Under the pieces are notes generated by a model. That model worked only from the letters and a program-made list of their open reading frames with translations. It ran no database searches and was not told where the DNA came from. Made by a program: the position numbers and the translations under genes. A stretch of DNA of 64,000 bases from Pseudocalidococcus azoricus BACA0444 (lineage in GTDB: Bacteria; Cyanobacteriota; Cyanobacteriia; Thermosynechococcales; Thermosynechococcaceae), in NCBI RefSeq assembly GCF_031729055.1, contig NZ_JAVMIP010000001.1:432427-496426 (forward strand). The letters are read 5' to 3'. Positions 34,453 through 43,054 of this stretch are shown in pieces. Numbering within the stretch: position 1 is the first letter of the stretch; every line of letters starts with the position of its first letter.

Positions 34453-35145
34453 TCAGGAGGGATTACGAATCGGGCCATTGTAGTCAATCGTAATCTGGGA
34501 GCCATCTAAGGCCACTGTAATCACACTTTCAATGGTCGGTTGAGCATTGGGGCTCCCACCTAAGAAGCTAAATGTCACGGTTCCGTTATCATTCAACACA
34601 TATTTGGCCCGGTCTAAGCTAAACATGGACATATCTGGCCGATAGACCGATAGCCCACCATTGGCTTTAACGCCGGCTTGCCGGGCCAGATTCATCGCCC
34701 GTTGGATGCTGCGAATTTCCTCACCAATACTATTGCTCGTTCTATTGGGATTAGTCGTCTGGGGCCTGGGGGATTTGATCGGCCCGTTATAGTCAAGATT
34801 CACTTCTCGCCCATCACCACTTACCGTCACAATGGATTCTAACGAGAAGGGTTGATCGGGCTTGCCCCCTAAAAAGGTAAAGGTGAAGCTTCCATCAGCA
34901 TTGAGTACAAAGGGAGATTGGGTGGCGATCCCAGACATTGCCGGTTCAGCCCGGTATTGACTCAGGCCCCCATTGGCTCGTTCTGCGGCCTGCCGTGCGA
35001 GGTTCATGGCCCGCTGCAAAAGTGGATTATCTACCCCAAATTGTCCGATGCCAGACGGCTGAGAATTCGCGCTGATCGGGCTGATCAGAGGGACAGCAGT
35101 GGCCACCAGTACGATTAAACCAAGCAGGGAAATTTTAATGGGCAT
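34453..35145 (-). CDS. exported protein with two internal repeats, function unknown
   Basis: A 230-residue protein with a signal peptide (ISLLGLIVLVATAVPLIS). The mature part is two similar halves of about 90 residues: RAMNLARQAAERANGGLSQY … SFTFTFLGGKPDQP … VNLDYNGPIKSP, and RAMNLARQAGVKANGGLSVY … TVTFSFLGGSPNAQP … ITIDYNGPIRNPS. The start is ATG 35145, with AAGGAG upstream; the in-frame ATG at 35196 would lack a signal-like start. I do not recognise the repeat; it may be a beta-rich extracytoplasmic module. Confidence 0.6.
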   Translation of the reverse strand: MPIKISLLGLIVLVATAVPLISPISANSQPSGIGQFGVDNPLLQRAMNLARQAAERANGGLSQYRAEPAMSGIATQSPFVLNADGSFTFTFLGGKPDQPFSLESIVTVSGDGREVNLDYNGPIKSPRPQTTNPNRTSNSIGEEIRSIQRAMNLARQAGVKANGGLSVYRPDMSMFSLDRAKYVLNDNGTVTFSFLGGSPNAQPTIESVITVALDGSQITIDYNGPIRNPS

Positions 35146-35397
35146 TGAATCAATCTCCTTCCAAACAATCGTTACAGCCCTGATCGTCCTGAGCAATACC
35201 AGACCTATAGGCTACACCAGTTTATCTAGACTATTCCCAGTCGTAGGAGAGCAAAACCCAGCAAATTGGGGCTATATCTCTACGGGAACCTTATCCAGGC
35301 CCAGATCAGGACGGCCATACCCTCCAGGCCTGGGGCATAACTAGGATCGTGACCATAAAATGGGGACATTTTGTTCCAAATCATCGGTGGTCAGGTT

Positions 35398-36045
35398 TTA
35401 ACTGAGGCGATAATCCAAGGCCCAGCGAGCGAGTTCAGTCCGATTTGTTAGCCCTGTTTTACCCAACATATTGCTGACATGGCTTTCCACCGTGCGTTGA
35501 CTCACAACCAGTTGGTTAGCAATATCCTTGTTGGCTAATCCCTGGGCTACTAAACGCAGCACCTTTGTTTCTGTAGGTGTCAGCTCAATCCCCTCTGGTA
35601 AGGGCAAGGGGCCAGGAACCTCCAGATTGGCGGCTTGGAGTTGCTTAACCCGTTCCGATTGTTTTAATGAGGCTTCAATTTGGGCTACTAATTCCTCAGG
35701 CTCAAAGGGCTTAACCATATACACATCAGCCCCGGTATTTAAGCCCATGACCCGATCTTCCGTTTGCCCTTTTGCTGACAAAAACAAGACCGGTAGCCAT
35801 TTAATGTTTTCCTGTTCCCGGACGTGACGGACAAAATGATACCCATCCATTTCTGGCATCATCACATCACAGATAATCATGTCCGGCGTTTCATGTTTTA
35901 ACACCTGTAAGGCTTCCCGCCCTTGAGCCGCCGTCAGTACCCGATAGCCCTTCAGTTCTAAATAATCTTGAACTAACAGAACTAAGTTGGGATCGTCATC
36001 GACTAATAAAAGGGTTTTACAGGCCAGGCCTGGGGAGGAATCCAT
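35398..36045 (-). CDS. NarL/FixJ-type response regulator
   Basis: A two-domain transcription regulator of 215 aa. The N-terminal receiver has the acidic pair LLLVDDDPN, acceptor Asp in MIICDVMMPEMDG, the switch Ser in LFLSAKG and Lys in YMVKPFEPEE. The C-terminal LuxR-type HTH reads LTPTETKVLRLVAQGLANKD, then QLVVSQRTVESHVSNML. It resembles the Ycf29/NarL group of cyanobacteria. The start is ATG 36045 or 36060. It begins 12-27 bp after the ndhD1 stop on the same strand, so it may be expressed from the ndh transcript. Confidence 0.87.
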   Translation of the reverse strand: MDSSPGLACKTLLLVDDDPNLVLLVQDYLELKGYRVLTAAQGREALQVLKHETPDMIICDVMMPEMDGYHFVRHVREQENIKWLPVLFLSAKGQTEDRVMGLNTGADVYMVKPFEPEELVAQIEASLKQSERVKQLQAANLEVPGPLPLPEGIELTPTETKVLRLVAQGLANKDIANQLVVSQRTVESHVSNMLGKTGLTNRTELARWALDYRLS

Positions 36046-36072
36046 GGCTAATCCAAACAAATTATCCTGAGT

Positions 36073-37668
36073 TTATTCTAGGGCCTGGTTTTCTAAAGTA
36101 GGAGCCACAAAAAATCCTAGAGTTCTCGTCTCAGATGATTGCCGTTGCGCCAGAGTGGGGACAGACTCTCGAATCCGAGCCACTAACTGTACTGTTGTTG
36201 CATCATAAATCTGGGTCAGAATTTTTGGATAGAGACCAATGCCAATAATTGGCACTAACAAACAGGCAATGATAAAGATCTCACGCGGTTCAGCGTCCAC
36301 TAGTTCTTCATGGTTGACCAGTTCCTTGTTTTCTGGGCCATAAAAAATCTCCCGGAGCATTGAGAGCAAGTAAATCGGGGTCAAAATCACGCCCACCGCC
36401 GCCAAGAGAACCACCACAATCCGAAATGTCAGACTATAGGCATCGCTAGTAGCAAAACCGACAAAGACCATCAATTCTGCCACAAAGCCACTCATCCCCG
36501 GCAACGCTAAAGACGCTAGGGAACAAGCCGTAAACATGGCAAAGATCTTAGACATCTTTTGGCCAACCCCCCCCATTTCTTCAAGGATTAGGGTATGGGT
36601 TCGGTCATAGGTTGCGCCCACCAAGAAGAACAAGCTCGCTCCAATCAAGCCATGGGAGACCATTTGTAAAACTGCCCCACTCATCCCCAAACTTGTAAAG
36701 GAGCCAATCCCAATCAGAACAAAGCCCATGTGGGAAATCGAAGAATAGGCAATCTTGCGTTTGAGATTCCGTTGGGCATAGGAAGTCAAGGCCGCATAGA
36801 CAATATTGACAACTCCAAGGATAATCAACACTGGCGCAAATTTAGCATGGGCCCCTGGCAACATTTCCACGTTCATCCGAATTAGAGCATAGCCCCCCAT
36901 TTTGAGGAGAATCCCCGCTAACAGCATATGGACTGGGGCTGTGGCTTCACCGTGGGCATCCGGCAACCAAGTATGGAGCGGTACAATTGGTAATTTCACC
37001 CCATAGGCAACCAGGAACCCGGTATAGACCAACAATTGAAAGCCCAGGCCATAATCCTTCAGAGACAAGGTGTGCATATCAAAGGTGGTTATATCCCCAT
37101 AGAAAGCCATGGCAAAGGCGGCCACCAGGATAAATAGAGAACTGAGGGCTGTATAAAGAATAAATTTGGTTGCTGCGTATTGCCGTTTTTTACCGCCCCA
37201 AATTGCCAAAAGCAAATAGACCGGAATCAGTTCTAATTCCCAGGCCAGGAAGAAGACCAACATATCCTGCACAGCAAAAACTGCAATTTGACCGCCATAC
37301 ATCGCCAGGATAATGAAATAAAACAGCCGCGGCTTAAAGGTTACAGGCCAGGCTGCCAGAGTTGCCAACGTGGTGACAAATCCAGTCAACAGCACCAAGG
37401 GCATAGAAATTCCATCTACTCCCACAGACCAGCGCAAGCCAATTTCTGGAATCCAGTCGTAGGCTTCGACCATCTGGAGGCCCGTACCATTGAGATCGTA
37501 TTGGGTTGTAAAGGCATAGATGATCAAGACAAAATCAATCAGGCCAATCACCAGGGCATACCAGCGAATCGGTCGCCCTTTGCCATCGGGGTCAGGAATA
37601 AACGGAATCGCTGCTGAAGCCAGAAGCGGAAATAGGATGATGGTAGTCAACCAGGGGAAGTCAGTCAT
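36073..37668 (-). CDS. ndhD1: NDH-1 subunit D1 (NdhD1)
   Basis: A 531-residue antiporter-like membrane subunit of photosynthetic complex I, with about 14 helices. Signatures are the conserved Glu in [19 protein letters not shown] and Lys/His residues in [20 protein letters not shown] and [17 protein letters not shown]. Its pairing with ndhF1 directly upstream points to the NDH-1L (respiratory/cyclic) form rather than the CO2-uptake NdhD3/D4 form. The gap to ndhF1 is 122 bp. Confidence 0.92.
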   Translation of the reverse strand: MTDFPWLTTIILFPLLASAAIPFIPDPDGKGRPIRWYALVIGLIDFVLIIYAFTTQYDLNGTGLQMVEAYDWIPEIGLRWSVGVDGISMPLVLLTGFVTTLATLAAWPVTFKPRLFYFIILAMYGGQIAVFAVQDMLVFFLAWELELIPVYLLLAIWGGKKRQYAATKFILYTALSSLFILVAAFAMAFYGDITTFDMHTLSLKDYGLGFQLLVYTGFLVAYGVKLPIVPLHTWLPDAHGEATAPVHMLLAGILLKMGGYALIRMNVEMLPGAHAKFAPVLIILGVVNIVYAALTSYAQRNLKRKIAYSSISHMGFVLIGIGSFTSLGMSGAVLQMVSHGLIGASLFFLVGATYDRTHTLILEEMGGVGQKMSKIFAMFTACSLASLALPGMSGFVAELMVFVGFATSDAYSLTFRIVVVLLAAVGVILTPIYLLSMLREIFYGPENKELVNHEELVDAEPREIFIIACLLVPIIGIGLYPKILTQIYDATTVQLVARIRESVPTLAQRQSSETRTLGFFVAPTLENQALE

Positions 37669-37790
37669 AACAAAAATCCAAAGCTCCTTGGCAATCCGAC
37701 TCTAGACGCGGCTCAAAGGTAATGCTGCATCAATAAATTAGAAGTAATTTTCAAAAAAGGCAGGGGGTTGCAGAAAAATTTAATAATTCC

Positions 37791-39782
37791 TCAAAATGGG
37801 AAGGAGAAAATGACAAAGCCCAGCACCGCCAGGAAAATAATCAGGGCATAGAACTGGGCCCGCCCATTTTCAAAGTATTTCAAGCCCTCGCCGGTAATCA
37901 TGGTGACAAAGCCGGTTAGGTTAACAACTCCATCCACGACGTTGTAATCCACTTCCAAGACTTGCCGGGCAATCCGCCGTACTCCCTGGACAAAGACGGC
38001 ATCATACAGTTCATCAAAATACCACTTGTGCAAGGAAAACTCATAGAGGGGCTTAATTTTCTCGGCAATGGCCGCCGGGCTAATTTTCCCTTGCAGGTAC
38101 ATCAACGCAGCCACCGTGATCCCAATTAGGGCAATCCCGACAGAAGCCCCACCCAAGACATAAAACTCGGTCAAATCTTCAACCACGAGGGATTCAATGA
38201 TTTCTCCAGGGGCATGGATAAACCCTTCAAAGTAGTTATGAAAGGGCGTACCCACCAGGCCAACCAAAATCGAGGGAATCGCCAGCATCACCAAAGGTAA
38301 GGTCATCGTCCAAGGGGATTCATGGGGTTTACCGCCACCGTGACCATGGGCCGCCTCATGATCCAATTCTTTGGGATTCATTGCTCCCGGCCCAAAGGCA
38401 ATCCCGCGAAACTCGCCTTCAAAGGTCATGAAGTACATCCGAAACATATAAAAAGCAGTCACGCCGGCCGTTAACCAAGTCAAGACCCACATGGCCGGAT
38501 TCGCAGCAAACACGGCTCCGAGAATTTCATCCTTAGACCAAAACCCAGCAAAGGGGGGAATCCCAGAAATTGCCAGACAACCGATCAAAAACGTGGCCGA
38601 AGTGATGGGCATATATTTCCGTAAGCCCCCCATCACCCGCATATCCTGAGCCAAGGCCGGATCATGACCGACAGCGGCTTCCATGCCATGAATTACCGAA
38701 CCCGATCCCAAGAACAACATCGCTTTGAAATAGGCGTGGGTCATCAGGTGAAACAGGCCCGCCGTATAAGCCCCCACACCCATGCCCATGACCATATAGC
38801 CGAGTTGGGAAATGGTGGAGTAGGCCAGGCCCTTTTTAATATCGTTCTGAGTCAGGGCAATGGAGGCTCCCAGAAAGGCGGTAAAGGCTCCAGTCCAAGA
38901 AATCAGCGTCATCACGGAAGGAATTTCTTCAAACACCGGGAACATCCGGGCAATGAGAAAGACACCCGCCGCCACCATCGTTGCCGCATGGATCAAAGCT
39001 GAAATTGGGGTGGGCCCTTCCATGGCATCCGGGAGCCAGACATGGAGTGGAAATTGGGCAGACTTGGCCACCGGCCCTAAGAACACCAGAACTGCTAATA
39101 ATGCTGCCACCGCCGGATTCAAGACCCCGGAACTGGTTAACTCCTGTAGCCGCTCGCCAATCACGCCAAAGTCAAAACTGCCCGTGGCCCAGAACAGGCC
39201 CAGAATCCCCAGCAGCAAACCAAAATCCCCGACCCGATTGGTGACAAAGGCTTTTTGGGCGGCTTCGGCGGCACTTTTGCGGTCATACCAGAAACCGACT
39301 AGGAGATAGGAACACATCCCCACCAATTCCCAAAAGATATAAATCTGGATCAGGTTAGGGCTAATCACCAGGCCCAGCATCGAGGAACTGAACAAGCTTA
39401 GGTAGGCATAAAACCGCACATATCCCGGATCGTGGGCCATGTAGCCATCGGTATAAATCATCACCAGCAGAGCCACGGTCGTCACCACCACCAGCATCAA
39501 CGCCGTTAAGTGATCAATGGTGTAGCCCATAGAAAGGTGGAAGGTTCCCGCTGCCGCCCAGTCAATTAAATGTTCATAGGGGGCATGGCCCTGAAGTTGG
39601 CTGACAAAGATCGCAATCGAGTAGGTCATCGCTACCCCCAGCAGCGCAATAATCACTGCCGCATTGATTTGGCGAAGTTTGTTAACGGTTTGATTAAAGG
39701 AAATCAGCCCAACACCGACCAGCATCGCCCCAACCAGAGGCAAAACAGGGATTAACCAGGCGTATTCGTAAAGCGGTTCCAT
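37791..39782 (-). CDS. ndhF1: NDH-1 subunit F1 (NdhF1)
   Basis: A 663-residue NuoL-type antiporter subunit of NDH-1L on the thylakoid membrane. Seen: IYIFWELVGMCSYLLVGFWY, HVWLPDAMEGPTPISALIHA, LKKGLAYSTISQLGYMV-like text (NDIKKGLAYSTISQLGYMVM), and IPPFAGFWSKDEIL. A long C-terminal extension carries the lateral helix region. It is cotranscribed with ndhD1 downstream. The 236-bp gap upstream of the start (39783-40018) is AT-rich and holds its promoter; a small inverted repeat GTAGTC/GACTAC lies there at 39862-39887. Confidence 0.94.
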   Translation of the reverse strand: MEPLYEYAWLIPVLPLVGAMLVGVGLISFNQTVNKLRQINAAVIIALLGVAMTYSIAIFVSQLQGHAPYEHLIDWAAAGTFHLSMGYTIDHLTALMLVVVTTVALLVMIYTDGYMAHDPGYVRFYAYLSLFSSSMLGLVISPNLIQIYIFWELVGMCSYLLVGFWYDRKSAAEAAQKAFVTNRVGDFGLLLGILGLFWATGSFDFGVIGERLQELTSSGVLNPAVAALLAVLVFLGPVAKSAQFPLHVWLPDAMEGPTPISALIHAATMVAAGVFLIARMFPVFEEIPSVMTLISWTGAFTAFLGASIALTQNDIKKGLAYSTISQLGYMVMGMGVGAYTAGLFHLMTHAYFKAMLFLGSGSVIHGMEAAVGHDPALAQDMRVMGGLRKYMPITSATFLIGCLAISGIPPFAGFWSKDEILGAVFAANPAMWVLTWLTAGVTAFYMFRMYFMTFEGEFRGIAFGPGAMNPKELDHEAAHGHGGGKPHESPWTMTLPLVMLAIPSILVGLVGTPFHNYFEGFIHAPGEIIESLVVEDLTEFYVLGGASVGIALIGITVAALMYLQGKISPAAIAEKIKPLYEFSLHKWYFDELYDAVFVQGVRRIARQVLEVDYNVVDGVVNLTGFVTMITGEGLKYFENGRAQFYALIIFLAVLGFVIFSFPF

Positions 39783-40018
39783 GCCAGCAACCTATTGATT
39801 ATTCTTTGGAATGTCGTTTAAAGTAAGCACGACCGCTAACATTGTGGCATATCCCTACCCGTAGTCTGTCAGTCAAACCGACTACATTTAAGGATCAAGG
39901 AATAAGGATTGTCCGAAAATAATCTTCTGTTTAGATTTCAGAGTATAAAATTAACTTTCTGCCTCCTGGCAATTCTGCTAAAACAATCACCCAGGCCATG
40001 TAAACACTTGAACAAATA

Positions 40019-40423
40019 TCACTCTAGAGCCGATAAGTACTGACATTCCAAGCCTCTAACTCGGGCAATTGACTCAAAATCTCGGTCACAATGCACCAAA
40101 ATCAGATCATGCTCCAAGGCAAGCTGGGCAATACAACAATCGATAATGCTTCTCACGGTATAGCCAACTCGCCGCAAATCGTAGTAAATTCGGGCTGCTC
40201 CAACCCAAGAGGAGTCCTTCATCTCAATATAATTTTGCCCATCCAGGTAGGCTGTTAATAATTGCCACTCCCGCTTGTCTTTACAACCCACCAATAATTC
40301 AGTCTGAATCAGGCGGCTAAGGTAATAAGGCTTTTCTTGAACCATAGCCTGGAACGTTGCCTTGGCAGAACTTGGACGATTCCGAAGAACTGGAACCAAA
40401 ACAGATGTATCAATCAGAAACAT
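40019..40423 (-). CDS. vapC: VapC-family PIN-domain toxin
   Basis: A 134-residue PIN ribonuclease. Acidic residues of the active site are visible in FLIDTSVLVPVL (first Asp), RLIQTELLVGC (Glu), SIIDCCIAQLALEHD (Asp) and LVHCDRDFESIA (last Asp). The length is normal and the gene looks intact. The start is ATG 40423, which overlaps the antitoxin gene by 14 bp; an in-frame ATG at 40471 would lie deep in the antitoxin gene and adds 16 unlikely residues. Confidence 0.9.
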   Translation of the reverse strand: MFLIDTSVLVPVLRNRPSSAKATFQAMVQEKPYYLSRLIQTELLVGCKDKREWQLLTAYLDGQNYIEMKDSSWVGAARIYYDLRRVGYTVRSIIDCCIAQLALEHDLILVHCDRDFESIARVRGLECQYLSALE

Positions 40424-40622
40424 GACGGTCGGCACGCAGCGATTTGTAATCGTAATCTGGCGCAAATTCAATCTGACCGCTTAAGTCCAAGAGATTTAAT
40501 TTTTTCCGACTGCGAATCAGTTCCTTGAGGGCCAGATTGACCAATTCTTTTTTGGTGCGGACTTGGGTAAGGCGAAAGGCTTCTGCAACCAGTTCTTCGT
40601 CAAGATCAATGTTGGTTTTCAT
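40410..40622 (-). CDS. vapB: VapB-family antitoxin
   Basis: A 70-residue antitoxin. The N-terminal ribbon-helix-helix part reads MKTNIDLDEELVAEAFRLTQ, then VRTKKELVNLALKELIRS, and is followed by a toxin-binding tail (LDLSGQIEFAPDYDYKSLR). The start is ATG 40622; the longer in-frame ORF reaches into rsmH and has no homologous look. It lies 58 bp downstream of rsmH on the same strand, so the module may be read through from that gene as well as from its own promoter. Confidence 0.85.
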   Translation of the reverse strand: MKTNIDLDEELVAEAFRLTQVRTKKELVNLALKELIRSRKKLNLLDLSGQIEFAPDYDYKSLRADRHVSD

Positions 40623-40680
40623 TGCATGTGTGCCAAATGTACAACAGTAAACACATTCTATATTTTGTCTAGCAGGGGTG

Positions 40681-41562
40681 TTATTCCTGTAGTCTTTGGG
40701 CAATGCGTAATTTAGCTGAACGGGCGCGGGGGTTGAGGGATAGTTCCTCTGGGCCGGCGATGATTGGCTTTTTCGTTATGACATTTAATAGTAGCGAGTC
40801 GCGAAAAGCATACTTGACAATCCGATCTTCCAAGCTGTGAAAACTAATGATCGCAATGCGGCCACCGGGTTCGAGCCAGTCAGGGGCGAGATCAAGAAAG
40901 GCCTTAAGAACATCCAATTCCCGATTCACGGCAATCCGCAGGGCCTGGAAAACACGGGTAGCAGGATGAATTTTTTGGGAACCCCGCTTGGGTACGGCAT
41001 GGGCGACAAGATTTGCCAGTTGAGTTGTGGTTCTTAGTGGGCGTTGGGCAACGATGCGGCGGGCAATTCGGTAAGAAAAGCGTTCTTCCCCCAGTTCATA
41101 AAAAATATTGGCTAACTCTTTTTCACTGAGGGTATTGATTAAATCGGCGGCGGTGGTGGCCTGGCCTGGGTTCATGCGCATATCTAAGGGGGCTTCATAG
41201 CGAAAACTAAAGCCGCGTTCGGCCTGGTCAAATTGGGGCGAACTGACCCCGAGATCCGCAAAAATCCCGGCAAACTTCAGATCGCCAGGCCGGAAGTCAC
41301 TGAAATTTCCCTGCCAAAAATTTACTTGCTGTGGATAGGAACTCAAGCGGGCCTGGGCGGCTGTGATGGCCTTGGGATCTTGGTCAATGGCTGTAATGTT
41401 GATGTCTGGACAAGCCTCTAGGAGTAACAGGCTATGGCCGCCCCCGCCAACTGTGGCATCTAAGTAGTGGGACTGGGGTTTGGGAGTCAAGGCAGTTAAA
41501 AGGGCTTGGGCCAGAACGGGTTGATGGACGAAGTTAGAGGTGGACGGTGGGTCAGTCATCAC
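40681..41562 (-). CDS. rsmH: 16S rRNA (cytosine-1402-N4)-methyltransferase
   Basis: A 293-residue SAM-dependent enzyme (MraW) that methylates C1402 in the ribosomal P site. Motifs: [13 protein letters not shown] (SAM loop), [14 protein letters not shown], the [15 protein letters not shown] segment, [13 protein letters not shown], and [15 protein letters not shown]. It has no cell-wall (mraZ/fts) neighbours here, as is usual in cyanobacteria. The vapBC module follows downstream. Confidence 0.95.
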   Translation of the reverse strand: MMTDPPSTSNFVHQPVLAQALLTALTPKPQSHYLDATVGGGGHSLLLLEACPDINITAIDQDPKAITAAQARLSSYPQQVNFWQGNFSDFRPGDLKFAGIFADLGVSSPQFDQAERGFSFRYEAPLDMRMNPGQATTAADLINTLSEKELANIFYELGEERFSYRIARRIVAQRPLRTTTQLANLVAHAVPKRGSQKIHPATRVFQALRIAVNRELDVLKAFLDLAPDWLEPGGRIAIISFHSLEDRIVKYAFRDSLLLNVITKKPIIAGPEELSLNPRARSAKLRIAQRLQE

Positions 41563-41706
41563 ATTTTTTGCATGGGGCGCGGGGCCTGGGCGTAGTTAAG
41601 GCTATGAGCTAGTACTGTATCCCGAATCCTGAGGGGGTAACTCAATCGCTCAATCTGAGAAAATTCTGGATTATTTTTCTTTTCTATTTGGCTGGAGTGA
41701 GAAACC

Positions 41707-42318
41707 GTGAGTGAACTTTCCCCCCTATCTTTAGCCCCCACCACTGCCGCTGATCCGACCCTGCTCCAGGCCTGGCAACAGGATATTGAAATCCGGGATC
41801 AACTGGTCAAACAACTTTCAGAGGAAATGTATCGGTTGATGGTGGCCAAACCAGAGCTATTTCTGCAATTCTACCAGGCCCGCCATGAAGCTCAACAAGT
41901 CCAATTCCTGACCGAGGAAACCCTCCAACAACTGAGGGAACTGCAACAGCAAGCCCTGGCCCTAGGGGATCAAATTACCTTTTACCAATCCCAAATTGAA
42001 GACCGCGATCAAGAAATTCAGCAGCGTGATCAGGAAATTCAGCGACTCCAAGGCTCTTTGCACGAATTTCACGAGCGCAATCAAATGCTGGAAAAAGTGA
42101 TCCAGGAAATGCCGGAAGTTTATCGTCAGAAGTTCTCCCAACGGTTAGAGCAAGTCAAGACCAAAATGGAGAGTTTGCAATCTGAAAATCACCGCCTCCA
42201 GGCCCAGGTGCGGCAACTCCAAAGCCAAAATACCAATGGTCAACGTCATGGCCTAAATTTGGATTTACCCGGAATTCCAGTATTAAGACCGGGTCGTCTG
42301 ATGCCAAGTTTGGGCTAG
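41707..42318 (+). CDS. coiled-coil protein, unknown function
   Basis: A 203-residue soluble protein with a GTG start. Residues about 60-175 form a long coiled coil rich in Gln/Glu (TLQQLRELQQQALALGDQIT, then EIQQRDQEIQRLQGSL, then MESLQSENHRLQAQVRQLQS). The N-terminal 60 residues are helical (QDIEIRDQLVKQLSEEMYRL). No family is recognised. Its stop is 2 bp before the next gene's ATG, so the two are an operon and their products may interact. Confidence 0.6.
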   Translation: MSELSPLSLAPTTAADPTLLQAWQQDIEIRDQLVKQLSEEMYRLMVAKPELFLQFYQARHEAQQVQFLTEETLQQLRELQQQALALGDQITFYQSQIEDRDQEIQQRDQEIQRLQGSLHEFHERNQMLEKVIQEMPEVYRQKFSQRLEQVKTKMESLQSENHRLQAQVRQLQSQNTNGQRHGLNLDLPGIPVLRPGRLMPSLG

Positions 42319-42320
42319 TC

Positions 42321-43040
42321 ATGGTCAATTTGCCAAATACAAGAACGGTGTGTCCTCAGATTGAATTAATTGAATTAGTGGTCAATCCAGCGGCTGGGAC
42401 TGATAACGCACCCTTGGAAATCACTCGCGCCCAACTAACATCCCTGGTGATACCGGCCCTGCACGCCCAAGGCCTGGATGTGATAGTTAGGGAGTCGGGA
42501 GAGCCAGCCCTAGAACAATTCCCCCCCTCAGTTAGACTGCCTTTGACCTGGGCCGGAGAGACTGAAGATGCTGATCTGGATCAAATTTTGGCACTTTGTC
42601 AGGACTGGCCTGGGTTACAGGGGATTCTCAAGCAAGCGGGGTTTTTAACTGGGCCTGGGGATCATTGGTTACCTGTTGCCTCAACGGAAAAGGGTTTGCT
42701 GTACGGTGAACTCATTGGTCAGGGGCAAGATGGCCATTATTTCCAACCCATTCATGTCCCAGATAAAATTCGCCAACCCCTTTATTACCTGACCCAATAC
42801 CTGTTAAGGGAATTGAATGTCCCGTTCCGAGGCTGTTGTCTGGTGCAGGTGGGCTGGATTGAGGGGGAGCTTTGTTTTGATCGACTTTGGCCGTTCCCGA
42901 TTCAACCGGCGTTGGCGAGCTTGGGAGTCCAGTCTCCAGATCTTTTTTATGTTCACTATCTTTGTTGCCAGGGTTTGCCCCTCAAGGATTTACGGATTCA
43001 GGGCCAGGCTCCCTATGGTGAGTTGGCCGACCTGAGTTGA
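42321..43040 (+). CDS. conserved-looking hypothetical protein
   Basis: A 239-residue soluble protein with no signal peptide, membrane segment or motif that I recognise. The C-terminal half looks the most structured (KIRQPLYYLTQYLLRELNVP, FRGCCLVQVGWIEGELCFD, then FYVHYLCCQGLPLKDLRIQG). It follows the coiled-coil gene with a 2-bp gap and is convergent with the antiporter gene, 14 bp away. Confidence 0.5.
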   Translation: MVNLPNTRTVCPQIELIELVVNPAAGTDNAPLEITRAQLTSLVIPALHAQGLDVIVRESGEPALEQFPPSVRLPLTWAGETEDADLDQILALCQDWPGLQGILKQAGFLTGPGDHWLPVASTEKGLLYGELIGQGQDGHYFQPIHVPDKIRQPLYYLTQYLLRELNVPFRGCCLVQVGWIEGELCFDRLWPFPIQPALASLGVQSPDLFYVHYLCCQGLPLKDLRIQGQAPYGELADLS

Positions 43041-43054
43041 AAGTTGTGGACAGC

